DNA from: Amycolatopsis camponoti
Lineage (GTDB): Bacteria; Actinomycetota; Actinomycetes; Mycobacteriales; Pseudonocardiaceae
Assembly: GCF_902497555.1 (NCBI RefSeq)
Contig: NZ_CABVGP010000001.1
Coordinates: forward strand, 3,638,501 to 3,702,500
Length of the DNA: 64,000 bases
Reading direction: 5' to 3'
A program made the position numbers and the translations under genes. The notes beneath the pieces are model-generated. The model saw only the letters and a list, made by a program, of their open reading frames with translations, was not told the origin of the DNA and searched no databases. Of this stretch, positions 39,373 to 47,928 are shown piece after piece. Position 1 is the first letter of the stretch, and the number at the start of each line of letters is the position of its first letter.

Positions 39373-39792
39373 GTGTCCGTCCTGATCGACACCGATCTCG
39401 AGTTCTGGTTCCAGCGCGGCCTGCGCGCGTACCTCGGCGAGGTGGCCGGGGCGCTCGGCTTCGGCCTCGAGTCCTGCACCGTGGACGTCGACGTCCCGGT
39501 ATCGGCCTACGTCGCGGTGGACTGGCGGTTGCGCCGGTTCCCCGACCGCGACGTGGCGCTGCTGTGGGACGAGGTGCACGGCTGGGCCGCCGCGGTCGAG
39601 GCGGCGTGCGGGGAGGAGATGATCGTGCTGGCCTACCTCGGCGGGGCCGACATCCTGCCGCCGTCGCGCGCGATCGTGCGCTTCCTGGCCGCGTTGCGCG
39701 CCGGGGACCTGGAGCCGGACGGGCCCGGTACACCCGTGCTGCGCCGCGCCGGGAGCCACCAGGAGCTCCTGCCGTTGCTGCCGGCCGGGTGA
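39373..39792 (+). CDS. DUF6292-like protein
   Basis: 139 aa, GTG start with an A/G-rich sequence upstream. It resembles the actinobacterial DUF6292 family: RGLRAYLGEVAGALG, YVAVDWRLRRFPDRDVALLWDEVHGWAAAVE, MIVLAYLGGADILPPSRAIVRFLAALRAG. Function unknown. It has no signal peptide or membrane segment. Position 56 bp after the STAS gene suggests co-transcription. Confidence 0.7.
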   Translation: MSVLIDTDLEFWFQRGLRAYLGEVAGALGFGLESCTVDVDVPVSAYVAVDWRLRRFPDRDVALLWDEVHGWAAAVEAACGEEMIVLAYLGGADILPPSRAIVRFLAALRAGDLEPDGPGTPVLRRAGSHQELLPLLPAG

Positions 39793-39824
39793 CGCGGGCC
39801 GGGTCGGTCCTCCACACTGGAGCG

Positions 39825-40817
39825 ATGGGGACGGTGCCGGACGCGGTGGCGCCGATGCTGGCCGTCGACGGGCTCCTCCCGGACGACGACCACCACGGCT
39901 ACGAGTGGAAGTGGGACGGCTTCCGGGGCTGCGCGCGGATCGCGGACTCCGGCGAAGCCCGGATCACCAGCCGCAGCGGCAGCGACCACACCCACCGCTA
40001 CCCCGAGCTGCAGGACGTCTTCGCGGCCGCGCTCGGCGGTCACGCGGCGGTGCTCGACGGCGAGGTCGTCGCGCTGAACGCGGCCGGCCGCCCCGAGTTC
40101 GAGCTGATGCAGCGCCGCGCCATGCACGAGCCGACACCGAAGCTGCGGGCCGAGGTCCCGGTGGTCTACTTCGCCTTCGACCTGCTGCGGATCGGCCCGG
40201 AGTCGCTGCTGGACCGGCCCTACGAACAGCGCCGCGAGCTGCTCGCGGAGCTGGTCCGGCCCGCGGACGGCCGGCTCGTGGTGCCGCCCTGGTACACCCG
40301 CGCCGACATCGGGCCGGACCAGCTGCTGGCGACCGCGGCCCAGCACGGCATCGAGGGCGTCGTCGCGAAGCGGCTGGACGCGCCGTACCTGCCCGGTGCC
40401 CGGTCGCCGTCGTGGACGAAGCGCGCGCTGACCCAGACGCGCGAAGTGGTCGTCGGCGGCTGGCGGACCGGCGCCGGCCGCCGCACGGGCACGCTCGGCG
40501 CGCTGCTGCTCGGCGGCTACGACGACCGAGGCGCGCTGGTGTACATCGGCGACGTCGGCACCGGGTTCACCGACGACGCGCTCGACCGCCTCCGTGCCGT
40601 CCTCGCGCCGCTGGCCCGCGCGGAGTCGCCGTTCGCCACGGAAGTGCCGCGCGAGCGCGCCCGCGGTGCGCACTGGGTCGAGCCGGACCTGGTCGGCGAG
40701 GTCGTCCACCGCCGCGTCACGCCGGATCTGCGGCTGCGCCACACCTCGTGGCGCGGGCTGCGGCCGGACCGGACGCCCGCCGAGGTGCGGGTGCCGAAAC
40801 CGACGGGGGAGTCATGA
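39825..40817 (+). CDS. ATP-dependent DNA ligase (LigD ligase domain type)
   Basis: 330 aa. The adenylation motif is EWKWDGFRG with Lys29 as the AMP-accepting residue, followed by SRSGSDHTHRYPEL, LDGEVVAL, YFAFDLL, EGVVAKRLDAPYLPG and WTKRALTQTREVVVGG, and an OB-fold to the end. It seals double-strand breaks in non-homologous end joining together with the polymerase protein encoded at 37743. Its TGA overlaps the ATG of a GNAT gene. Confidence 0.93.
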   Translation: MGTVPDAVAPMLAVDGLLPDDDHHGYEWKWDGFRGCARIADSGEARITSRSGSDHTHRYPELQDVFAAALGGHAAVLDGEVVALNAAGRPEFELMQRRAMHEPTPKLRAEVPVVYFAFDLLRIGPESLLDRPYEQRRELLAELVRPADGRLVVPPWYTRADIGPDQLLATAAQHGIEGVVAKRLDAPYLPGARSPSWTKRALTQTREVVVGGWRTGAGRRTGTLGALLLGGYDDRGALVYIGDVGTGFTDDALDRLRAVLAPLARAESPFATEVPRERARGAHWVEPDLVGEVVHRRVTPDLRLRHTSWRGLRPDRTPAEVRVPKPTGES

Positions 40818-41278
40818 CGGCACCGGTGCGCCTGGTCGAGATCACCGACGGCAACCGGGACGCGGTGTGCGCTCTGCGCGTCCGGCCGGGTCAGGAGCGG
40901 TTCGTCGCGTCGGTGGCGAAGTCGCTGGAGGACGCCGCGACGACGCCCGAGGGCGAGCCCTGGTTCCGGGCCGTCTACGCGGGCGACGAGCCGGTCGGCT
41001 TCGTGATGCTCAGCTGGGACGTCCCGCCGGGCCGTCCGGGCATCCTCGGGCCGTACTACCTGTGGCGGCTGCTCGTCGACGGACGGCACCAGGGCCGCGG
41101 GATCGGCCGCGCGGTGCTCACCGAGGTCGTCTCGCTGGTGCGGGCCGACGGCGCGACCGAGCTGCTCACGAGCCACGAACCGGGCGACGACGGCCCAGGC
41201 GCCTTCTACCGGAAGTTCGGGTTCACCCCGACCGGCGAGATCGACGACGGCGAGACCGTGCTGCGCCTCGCGTGGTGA
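40814..41278 (+). CDS. GNAT-family N-acetyltransferase
   Basis: 154 aa, coupled to the ligase gene by an ATGA overlap. The acetyl-CoA motif is LLVDGRHQGRGIGRAVLTEVV and the C-terminal strand-helix unit is GAFYRKFGFTPTGE. It resembles diamine/polyamine (SpeG/Blt) and aminoglycoside-type acetyltransferases. A link with DNA repair is not evident beyond the coupling. Confidence 0.85.
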   Translation: MTAPVRLVEITDGNRDAVCALRVRPGQERFVASVAKSLEDAATTPEGEPWFRAVYAGDEPVGFVMLSWDVPPGRPGILGPYYLWRLLVDGRHQGRGIGRAVLTEVVSLVRADGATELLTSHEPGDDGPGAFYRKFGFTPTGEIDDGETVLRLAW

Positions 41279-41279
41279 G

Positions 41280-41795
41280 CTAGCTGCCCAGCTGCAGGCC
41301 CAGGTACACGCCACCGCCCGCGGCGAGCGCGCCGAGGAGGAACCCCGCCACGTGCGGGAATTCGAGATCCTCGAGCAGGGCCTCGCGCCCGAGCGCGACG
41401 AGCAGGCCCAGTCCGCCGAGCACGATCAGCAGGACGTCCGCGCCGACGGTCGCGCGCAGGTCGACCACCGTGCCGCTCTTGCGCACGAAGAGGACCCGGT
41501 CGGTCACCTTCGAGACCTGGACGACCACCGGCGTGCCCGGCTCGGTGTCGAGCGCCTGCTGGAGGTCGCCGAACTCCCAGTCCGCCGCGCCTGCGCTGCG
41601 GACGGTGATGAAGTACGTCGTCGACGCGGCCGTGTCCTTGCCGGGCGGGTGGTACTCCTGGCGGTGCGCGACGACCGTGCCTTCGATGTCGTAGGTCGGG
41701 GCGTCCCGCACGGTCAGGTCGTGGACGGCGAAGGTGAGCATGCCGGCCGGGATCGCGAACCACAACACGGTCCCGATGAGCCGCAGCACGATCAT
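41280..41795 (-). CDS. DUF3592-like membrane protein
   Basis: 171 aa. One membrane segment at the N-terminus, an extracytoplasmic beta-rich domain (EGTVVAHRQEYHPPGKD, TYFITVRSAGAADWEFGD), then two membrane segments. This is the DUF3592 arrangement; function unknown. Its stop adjoins that of the convergent GNAT gene. A Crp-type site lies about 60 bp upstream. Confidence 0.65.
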   Translation of the reverse strand: MIVLRLIGTVLWFAIPAGMLTFAVHDLTVRDAPTYDIEGTVVAHRQEYHPPGKDTAASTTYFITVRSAGAADWEFGDLQQALDTEPGTPVVVQVSKVTDRVLFVRKSGTVVDLRATVGADVLLIVLGGLGLLVALGREALLEDLEFPHVAGFLLGALAAGGGVYLGLQLGS

Positions 41796-41854
41796 CGGGA
41801 CAGCCGACCACGGGCGCGGGTGCGCCGGGAGGGGACAACGACCGTCGCCGGGGT

Positions 41855-41870
41855 TGTGACCGCGGTCACG
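41855..41870. promoter_or_regulatory. Crp/GlxR-like site TGTGA-N6-TCACG
   Basis: TGTGACCGCGGTCACG contains a perfect 14-bp palindrome (41856-41869) and matches the TGTGA-N6-TCACA consensus of Crp/GlxR regulators in nine of ten defined positions. It lies between divergent genes, 60 bp from the DUF3592 gene and 86 bp from the DoxX gene, and may serve both. Confidence 0.5.
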
Positions 41871-41955
41871 GTCGGTCACATCGGTCCGGTCGGTGGAGTC
41901 GTGGGGGTGACGGACCCGGAAACCCCCGGGGCCCGCGATCCCCATAGGAGTTCCG

Positions 41956-42297
41956 ATGTCCACCGCGTACCTGATCGTCACCCTCTTCGCCGCCGCGTTC
42001 GTCGGGTTCTCGGCCGTCTCGGTCTTCGCCCGGGCGAAGTGGGTCGTCGAGCCGATCACCTCGTACGGCGTGCCGGAGGCGTGGTGGCCGTGGCTGGGCG
42101 CGGCGAAGGCCGCCGGCGCGCTCGGGCTGGTCGCCGGGTTGTTCGTGCCGGCGATCGGCGTCGCCGCGGCGATCGGGCTGGTGCTGTACTTCCTCGGCGC
42201 CGTCGTGACCGTGGCTCGCGCCCGGTCGTACGGGCACCTGGCGTTCCCGGTGCTCTACCTGGCTCCGGTCGTGGCGTCGCTGGCGTTGCTGTCCTGA
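41956..42297 (+). CDS. DoxX-like small membrane protein
   Basis: 113 aa, AGGAG before the ATG. Four predicted membrane helices with FARAKWVVEPITSYGVPEAWWPWLGAAKAAGALGLV, the DoxX-like pattern. Such proteins are of uncertain role, often linked to redox or oxidative-stress functions. Its 3' end overlaps the convergent hydrolase gene by 43 bp. Confidence 0.75.
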   Translation: MSTAYLIVTLFAAAFVGFSAVSVFARAKWVVEPITSYGVPEAWWPWLGAAKAAGALGLVAGLFVPAIGVAAAIGLVLYFLGAVVTVARARSYGHLAFPVLYLAPVVASLALLS

Positions 42298-43109
42298 GCG
42301 GCGAGCCAGGTGAGGGCGTCGGCCGCGTGATCCAGCACGGAGATGTGGCCGTCACCGGGGGTGAGCCGGAGCTCGGCGCCGGGGATCCGCTTCGCCAGCC
42401 ACCTGCTGTGCGTGGCGGGGATCATCCGGTCGTCGGCGCCGTGGACGAGGAGCGTCGGCGCGGTGATGGCCGCGGGATCGCAGCCCCACGGCGTGACGTA
42501 GGCGAGGTCGTCGTCGACCAGGCCGGCGGCACCGAGGGCCGGCTGGACGACCTCGTCGAGCCAGGACCACGACCCGGTGAGGGCGGCGAAGTCGGCCTTG
42601 GTGAAGACCTCGGGATCGAACTGGGCGGCGGCCTCGTGCTTTTCCTTGGCAGCCCGCCCTTCGGTGGCGGCGCGCAGCGAAGCGGCACTGGCGGCGGCCA
42701 TGCCGTCGAACCACCCCTCGGCCCCGAAGGGCGCGACGGCGGCAAGGCTCGCGACGGCTTTCACACGACCGGGCACCAGAGCCGCGGCGGCGAGAGCGTG
42801 CGAGCTGCCGCCCGAGTGCCCCATGACGGCGAAGCGGTCGATCCCGAGAGCGTCGGCGACGGCGGCGACGCACTCGGCGGCGTTCCCGACGCGCCGGTCC
42901 GGCAGGTGCGTGGAGCGACCGTAGCCGGGCCGGTCGTAGGAAACCCAGCGCACGCCGAGCCTTTCGGCGAGCGGCAGCAGCGGCCCGGGCGGCGCGCCGA
43001 GGTTGGGCGTGCCGTGGTGCCAGAAGACGGTGAGCCGCGCGGGGCCGCCGGTGTCGTAGACGTGGAGCGTGCGCCCGTCGGGGAGGGTCAGATCCGTCTC
43101 GGTGACCAT
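42255..43109 (-). CDS. Alpha/beta hydrolase
   Basis: 284 aa. Nucleophile elbow GHSGGS in FAVMGHSGGSSHALAAA, HGTPNLG oxyanion region near the N-terminus, acid in LLVHGADDRMIP and His in TPGDGHISVLDH. It could be an esterase or epoxide-hydrolase-like enzyme; substrate unknown. TAGGCT six bases upstream of the ATG predicts a leaderless transcript. Confidence 0.85.
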   Translation of the reverse strand: MVTETDLTLPDGRTLHVYDTGGPARLTVFWHHGTPNLGAPPGPLLPLAERLGVRWVSYDRPGYGRSTHLPDRRVGNAAECVAAVADALGIDRFAVMGHSGGSSHALAAAALVPGRVKAVASLAAVAPFGAEGWFDGMAAASAASLRAATEGRAAKEKHEAAAQFDPEVFTKADFAALTGSWSWLDEVVQPALGAAGLVDDDLAYVTPWGCDPAAITAPTLLVHGADDRMIPATHSRWLAKRIPGAELRLTPGDGHISVLDHAADALTWLAAQDSNASDATTGAR

Positions 43110-43187
43110 GGGCCGAGCCTAGCCGGTGTAACGAAAAGCCGGTCCGGATCGTCGGAAGACGACACCACCACCACGAGGGGAGCCGCC

Positions 43188-43499
43188 ATGAGCACCGGGA
43201 ACTACGCGCCGCTGGGCGACGACCGGCATCCGGTCAACGTCTGGTACGACGAGGGAACGCAGTCGATCCACCTGACCTGCAGCGACCCGCGCCTGACCGA
43301 CGAACATGGGCAGAAGCCGGGCTTCCGCACGGTGTTCACCGCCAATCCGCGCTCGGCGGACTACAGCCCGGCCAACTTCAACCGCCTCGCGAGGTACCTG
43401 CGTCAGCAGGGCAAGCCGGCGCCCGACGAGGTCGCCCTGCACCCGCGGCACCTGGCTCAGCGCGGCGAAGTGATCGAGGCGCTCGCCACGGACGGCTGA
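43188..43499 (+). CDS. Hypothetical protein, 103 aa
   Basis: 103 aa with GAGGGGAG upstream of the ATG, which supports translation. Hydrophilic, with NVWYDEGTQSIHLTCSDPRLTDE and a basic region SPANFNRLARYLRQQGKP. No membrane segment or known motif. It is divergent from the hydrolase gene and ends three bases from the convergent esterase gene. Confidence 0.6.
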   Translation: MSTGNYAPLGDDRHPVNVWYDEGTQSIHLTCSDPRLTDEHGQKPGFRTVFTANPRSADYSPANFNRLARYLRQQGKPAPDEVALHPRHLAQRGEVIEALATDG

Positions 43500-43502
43500 G
43501 CG

Positions 43503-44525
43503 TCAGCGGGCCAGCTTCTCCGCCAGCCACGCCAACGACAACGGGTACCGGTAGTCGATCGCGGCGTGACCGGCCTCGAACAGCTCGAAGTGGATCCGCT
43601 CCGCCGGCAGCCCCGCCTCGAGCACCTTCGCCCGGAACGCCTCCGCGCCGACGTCGAGGTAGTACTCGTCGCTCGTGCCCGCGTCGATCCACACCGCGCG
43701 CCACGAGCTCACCGCCTCCGCGCGCGACGGGACCATGCGCACCGGGTCCCAGTCCAGCCAGCGTTGCCACACCTCGGGCCGCAGCACGCCCGTCGCGGGG
43801 TCGAACGGCAGCTCCGGTGTCCCGTCCGGGCTCGCCGAGAAGCACGCCGACACCCCGATCAGCTGGAGCAGCGTCGCGTCCTCCGGGCGGGTGAACGCCG
43901 GCCGGGCGCGGAAGTCCGCCCACCACGCCTGGATGTCGCGGTCGTAGCCGCGCAGGGCACGGACCGCCTGCCCGAAGTCCGGGACGTAGCACAGCTCGTA
44001 CAGCGAGTCGCCCGCGTGCGTCGCCAGGGCGCCGAACAGGTCGGGACGCAGCATCGGCGTGATCATCGCGCCGAACCCGCCGGACGACTTGCCCGCGATC
44101 GCGCGGGACTCGCGGTCCGGGATCGTCCGGTAGCGCGCGTCCACCCACGGCACGATCTCGTCGCAGAGGTACGAGTGATAGCGGCCCGTTCCCGGCGAGT
44201 CGACGAACTGCGAGCCGCCGTACGCGGTCCACGCGTCGACGTACACCACGACGCAGCCCGGCGCGCCGCCGGCGAACACCGCGTCGGCCGTTTCGACGAA
44301 CGGCTGCCGGAACGGCGTCCGGTTGGCCCACATCGACAGGTGCCCGGTGTAGCCCTGGATCACGTACACGACGGGGTACCGCTCGGTGCTGTCGTCGTAG
44401 CCCGGTGGGACGTACACCCACAGCGGCCGTTCGTGCGGGTCGCCGAGCGGGTTGTCCCGCAGCAGCGCGGATTCGACGGTGTGCCGGTCGAGCCGGCCGG
44501 CGAGGTCGCCGTCCCAGGGCAGCAT
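43503..44525 (-). CDS. Esterase of the alpha/beta-hydrolase (enterochelin esterase/esterase D-like) group
   Basis: 340 aa. LWVYVPPGYDDSTERYPVVYVIQG, the nucleophile elbow AGKSSGGFGA and a C-terminal EAGHAAIDYRYP with the catalytic His fit the D-esterase/enterochelin-esterase group. No signal peptide is seen. Start at 44525 just before LPWDGDLAGRL; an in-frame start 33 bases upstream adds an unlikely segment. Substrate unknown. Confidence 0.82.
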   Translation of the reverse strand: MLPWDGDLAGRLDRHTVESALLRDNPLGDPHERPLWVYVPPGYDDSTERYPVVYVIQGYTGHLSMWANRTPFRQPFVETADAVFAGGAPGCVVVYVDAWTAYGGSQFVDSPGTGRYHSYLCDEIVPWVDARYRTIPDRESRAIAGKSSGGFGAMITPMLRPDLFGALATHAGDSLYELCYVPDFGQAVRALRGYDRDIQAWWADFRARPAFTRPEDATLLQLIGVSACFSASPDGTPELPFDPATGVLRPEVWQRWLDWDPVRMVPSRAEAVSSWRAVWIDAGTSDEYYLDVGAEAFRAKVLEAGLPAERIHFELFEAGHAAIDYRYPLSLAWLAEKLAR

Positions 44526-44660
44526 GCCGCCAGTCAACCACGACCCAACCGCTTGCACGGGCTAAGCGATACCTCTTTTCCGCGGGTAGCGTTGAGCCGT
44601 TCCGCCCCGACCTCCGTGTTATGGGCACGGTGGTGGGTCAGGGGAATGCGGGGAAGAACC

Positions 44661-45344
44661 ATGAGAAATCCGGGGCCGTTGTTCACACTTCTCGCGGGCG
44701 TCGTGCTCGCCGGCGGGATCGGGATCGTCAACCTGGCGACCGGGACCGGCGTCGCGCCGGTCGCCGGGGCCGCCAACGCGGCGAGCGTCGGGAGTACTTC
44801 GGCGCCGCCGCCGACGACGTCCGCAGCGCCGAAAGCCGCAGCGCCGAAAGCGGCTGCGCCCGCCCGGGCGGACTACGCGGGGCGCGTCACCGGCGGCGGC
44901 GCGTCCGTCGCGGTGTCGGTGCGTGACGGCCACGCCATCGCCTACCTCTGCGACGGCAAGAAGGTCGAAGCCTGGCTGCAGGGCGTGACGGTCGGCGGGA
45001 AGCTGGACCTCAAAGGGGCGAAGAACGCCAGCCTGACGGGCAGCTTCGACGTCGCTTCGGTCACCGGGACCGTGACGGCGGCCGGCAAGACCTGGCAGTT
45101 CAGCGCGCCCACGGCCGCGAAGCCGGCGGGGCTCTACCGCGCGGCGCCGAAGGTCAAGGGCAAGACGGGCAAGGTCGGCTGGATCGTGCAACCCGACGGC
45201 AGCCAGGTCGGCATCCTCACGACGGAGGAGGATTCGGCCGCCGCGCCGGCGCTGAACTTCGCGTCCGGCGCCACCGCGACCGTCGACGGTGTGCCCGTGA
45301 CCGCCGAGCCGGTCAGCGGCCTGGCCGGGAACGGTGACTTCTGA
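44661..45344 (+). CDS. Secreted or anchored protein of a Rieske operon
   Basis: 227 aa. One N-terminal hydrophobic segment (about 7-25) is followed by a Pro/Ala/Thr-rich linker and a beta-rich domain (YAGRVTGGGASVAVSVRDGHAIAYLCDG, SLTGSFDVASVTGTV). No family recognised. Its TGA overlaps the ATG of the DUF6529 gene, so it is the first gene of a three-gene unit for a membrane-associated redox system. It may be a substrate-binding or scaffold component on the outer face of the membrane. Confidence 0.65.
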   Translation: MRNPGPLFTLLAGVVLAGGIGIVNLATGTGVAPVAGAANAASVGSTSAPPPTTSAAPKAAAPKAAAPARADYAGRVTGGGASVAVSVRDGHAIAYLCDGKKVEAWLQGVTVGGKLDLKGAKNASLTGSFDVASVTGTVTAAGKTWQFSAPTAAKPAGLYRAAPKVKGKTGKVGWIVQPDGSQVGILTTEEDSAAAPALNFASGATATVDGVPVTAEPVSGLAGNGDF

Positions 45345-45889
45345 TGACCACGGCGGGCAACCGCGCCGGGGTCGCGCTCCTCGTGCCGCTCGTGGTCGGC
45401 GCCGTCGTCTCGCTGGTGCTCGGCGTCTACGGCAGCCTGCACACGCCGACCGGCGTGGCCGTGAACGTCGCCGGGTTCTCGAGCCCGATGTCGGTGAAGG
45501 CGTGGCTCGCGACGGTCGTCGTCGTGCTGGCCGTCGTCCAGCTGCTCTCGGCGCTGGCGATGTACGGCAAGCTCGGCCGGACCGCGCCCGCGTGGGTCGC
45601 GCCGGTGCACCGCTGGTCGGGGCGGCTGGCGTTCCTCGTGTCGATCCCGGTGGCGCTGCACTGCCTCTACGCGCTCGGGTTCCAGTCGTTCGACACCCGC
45701 GTGCTCCTGCACTCCCTGCTGGGTTGCTTCTTCTACGGCGCGTTCGTCGCGAAAATGCTGCTGCTGCGCAGGGACGGCGCGCCCGGCTGGTCGCTCCCGG
45801 TCTTCGGCGGCCTCGTGTTCACCGCCCTCGTCGGGCTCTGGCTGAGCGCGTCGCTGTGGTTCTTCACCCAATCGGGCTTGACCTTCTAG
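45344..45889 (+). CDS. DUF6529-like integral membrane protein, possible haem protein
   Basis: 181 aa with four to five membrane segments. Histidines lie at membrane edges in APVHRWSGRLAF, IPVALHCLYALG and VLLHSLLGCFF, similar to the ligands of cytochrome b561-type proteins; haem binding is an inference. It sits between a secreted protein and a Rieske lipoprotein gene, which suggests electron transfer across the membrane. Confidence 0.7.
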   Translation: MTTAGNRAGVALLVPLVVGAVVSLVLGVYGSLHTPTGVAVNVAGFSSPMSVKAWLATVVVVLAVVQLLSALAMYGKLGRTAPAWVAPVHRWSGRLAFLVSIPVALHCLYALGFQSFDTRVLLHSLLGCFFYGAFVAKMLLLRRDGAPGWSLPVFGGLVFTALVGLWLSASLWFFTQSGLTF

Positions 45890-45898
45890 GGGGCGATC

Positions 45899-46324
45899 GT
45901 GGGTAACGAGGACATCGATCCGGGGATCGCCCGCCGGACGGCGCTCGCGGCGGTGGGCGCCGGCCTGGTGGCGGGGTGCAGCACCTACGGCGGCGGTTCG
46001 GGCACGTCGTCGCCCGCGGCGCCACCGCCCGCCGCGGGGACGGAGCTGGGCGCGGCCGGTGACGTCCCGGTCGGCGGCGGCAAGGTGTTCGCGGACAAGC
46101 AGGTGGTGGTGACGCAGCCGGCGGCGGGGACGTTCGCGGCGTTCTCGGCGATCTGCACGCACCAGGGCTGCACGGTCGACGCCGTCGCGGACGGCACGAT
46201 CAACTGTCCGTGCCACGGCAGCAAGTTCAAGATCGCCGACGGCTCGGTCGCGAACGGCCCGGCGTCGCGGGCGCTGGAGAAGAAGACGGTCACCGTCGCG
46301 AACGGCAAGATCACCCTGGCCTAG
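45899..46324 (+). CDS. Rieske [2Fe-2S] lipoprotein exported by the Tat pathway
   Basis: 141 aa. Twin-arginine at 12-13 (ARRTALAAVG) and a lipobox ending LVAGC with Cys27 predict a Tat-exported lipoprotein. Cluster ligands are Cys86-x-His88 in CTHQGC and Cys103/His106 in CPCHGS, with Cys91 and Cys105 for the disulfide. The protein would pass electrons outside the membrane, with the DUF6529 protein as probable partner. Its TAG stop shares CTAG with the stop of the convergent gene. Confidence 0.9.
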   Translation: MGNEDIDPGIARRTALAAVGAGLVAGCSTYGGGSGTSSPAAPPPAAGTELGAAGDVPVGGGKVFADKQVVVTQPAAGTFAAFSAICTHQGCTVDAVADGTINCPCHGSKFKIADGSVANGPASRALEKKTVTVANGKITLA

Positions 46325-47832
46325 ACGTAGGCCTTCGCCACGGTCTTCCCGTCGATGGTCCACAGTGGACTCGACCGGTCCGGTGGGCCGCGGAGGGGCT
46401 CGCCGTCCGCACAGGCGAAGCGGGTGTCCGGGGCGGAGTCGTCCGCGACGGCGGTGCACTGCGTCCCGTCGTCCAGCGTGAGCAGGAACGGGTCGGCGGT
46501 CCCGCCGGGCTGCGGCGGGGACGGCAGGGCGCCGGCGTAGGTGAGCAGCACGGCCTTCGTCGCCGACGTCGGGCAGACGACGCGCGTTCCCGTCGCGGCG
46601 AAGCACGGGTCGTAGGTGGTGGCGCCGGTCGTGCAGCGGTAGGCGTCGTGGCGGCCGGAGACCGCGGACACCGAGCCGCAGGCGCCGGTCGCCCGTGCGG
46701 TCGTGGCGCCGGTCCGGGGCCGGTACTCGACGGTCTGCGTGAACCGCTGCGCGCGGCTGGTGGTGACCGTGACCTCGAAGGCGGGTGCCGGTGCCGCCAG
46801 GCCGTTCGTCACCGGCCCGATCCCGGCGTCGAGGAACCGGCGCACGACGTCGCCGCCGTCCGGCCGGCACGGCGCGAGAGCGGCCCAGACGGCGGCCGCC
46901 GGGCGGTCCGCGGTGTGGTGCGCGGCGCCGGCCTCGGCGGCACAGGCCAGCACCCCGGCGGCCGGCTCGGGGGCGCCGGGCAGCCCGAACAGCGCGGCCA
47001 GGCGGTGTGCGGCCGCGGTCAGCGTCGTGCCCATGCCGGGGCCCGGTTCGGCCTGGCCCTTGAGCGTCGCCGGCAGCTGCCCGAACGGGACGTCGTAGGT
47101 CACGCCGGAGCCGGGCCACAGCAGGTCGCGCTGGCGCGGGCGGCCGAACAGCTGCACGGCGGACGTGCTCGCGGCGGTGGTCCGGGCGGTGGGGTCGGGC
47201 CAGCCGGACGGCAGGGCGAGCCGGTAGGGGACTCGCGCGTTCGACGTCAGGGTGACGCTCGCGCGGCCGTTGCCGGCGGTGACGCAGGTGGAGATGGGGG
47301 CCGCCGGGCCGGCCCCGCCGAGTCCGATGACGACGCCGTCGGAGCTGGCCGTGCGCCCGGCGCAGTCCGGCCGCGGCGCCGGGTCGGGCACGACCTCGCG
47401 GCCCAGCGCGGCGAAGTCGAGCAGCCCGCCCCAGAAAGCGCCGTTCCGGTTCAGCTCCGCGACGATGCTCCGGGTCGGGGCGTCGTAGATCGCGGGCACG
47501 AGCCGGGTCCCGGTGACGACGACCGGCGCGAACCCGGCCGGCGGCGCGCCGGGGACGAGGATCCGCACCCGCGGCGGCCGGACGCCTTCGAAGCTCAGGT
47601 CGGCCCCGCCCCCGATCCGCCGGGTGAAGGCCGCCGCGAACCCGGGTTCCCCCGTGGGCCGCACGGAAACGCGAGTCCCGGCGGGCGCATCGACCTCGAC
47701 CCCGGCGACGGCGACCGTCCCACCCGGACCGGCCGCGAACCGTTGCTGCACGAGGACTCCGGCACCGCCCAGCAGCGACAGGGCGACGGCCGCGGCCAGC
47801 GCGAGCCGGGCGGGCCGGTCGTTCGTGGCCAT
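46321..47832 (-). CDS. Membrane-anchored hypothetical protein, 503 aa
   Basis: 503 aa, ATG with GGAGG five bases upstream. One N-terminal membrane segment (about 10-28), then an extracytoplasmic region with many Cys (CAGRTASS, STCVTAG, ACGSVSAV, YRCTTGATTYDPCFAATGTRVVCP). Local repeats of short beta-strand sequence suggest two or more small domains. No family recognised. The stop codon is in a CTAG shared with the convergent Rieske gene. Confidence 0.6.
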   Translation of the reverse strand: MATNDRPARLALAAAVALSLLGGAGVLVQQRFAAGPGGTVAVAGVEVDAPAGTRVSVRPTGEPGFAAAFTRRIGGGADLSFEGVRPPRVRILVPGAPPAGFAPVVVTGTRLVPAIYDAPTRSIVAELNRNGAFWGGLLDFAALGREVVPDPAPRPDCAGRTASSDGVVIGLGGAGPAAPISTCVTAGNGRASVTLTSNARVPYRLALPSGWPDPTARTTAASTSAVQLFGRPRQRDLLWPGSGVTYDVPFGQLPATLKGQAEPGPGMGTTLTAAAHRLAALFGLPGAPEPAAGVLACAAEAGAAHHTADRPAAAVWAALAPCRPDGGDVVRRFLDAGIGPVTNGLAAPAPAFEVTVTTSRAQRFTQTVEYRPRTGATTARATGACGSVSAVSGRHDAYRCTTGATTYDPCFAATGTRVVCPTSATKAVLLTYAGALPSPPQPGGTADPFLLTLDDGTQCTAVADDSAPDTRFACADGEPLRGPPDRSSPLWTIDGKTVAKAYV

Positions 47833-47928
47833 CGGAGCCTCCCAGAGCACGTACTCTTCGCTAGTCACCGGACCGGTCATGGTCGTTAGCCGCCGTGGCC
47901 CAACCGTGACGGCCGGGGCCGGCCCGGT

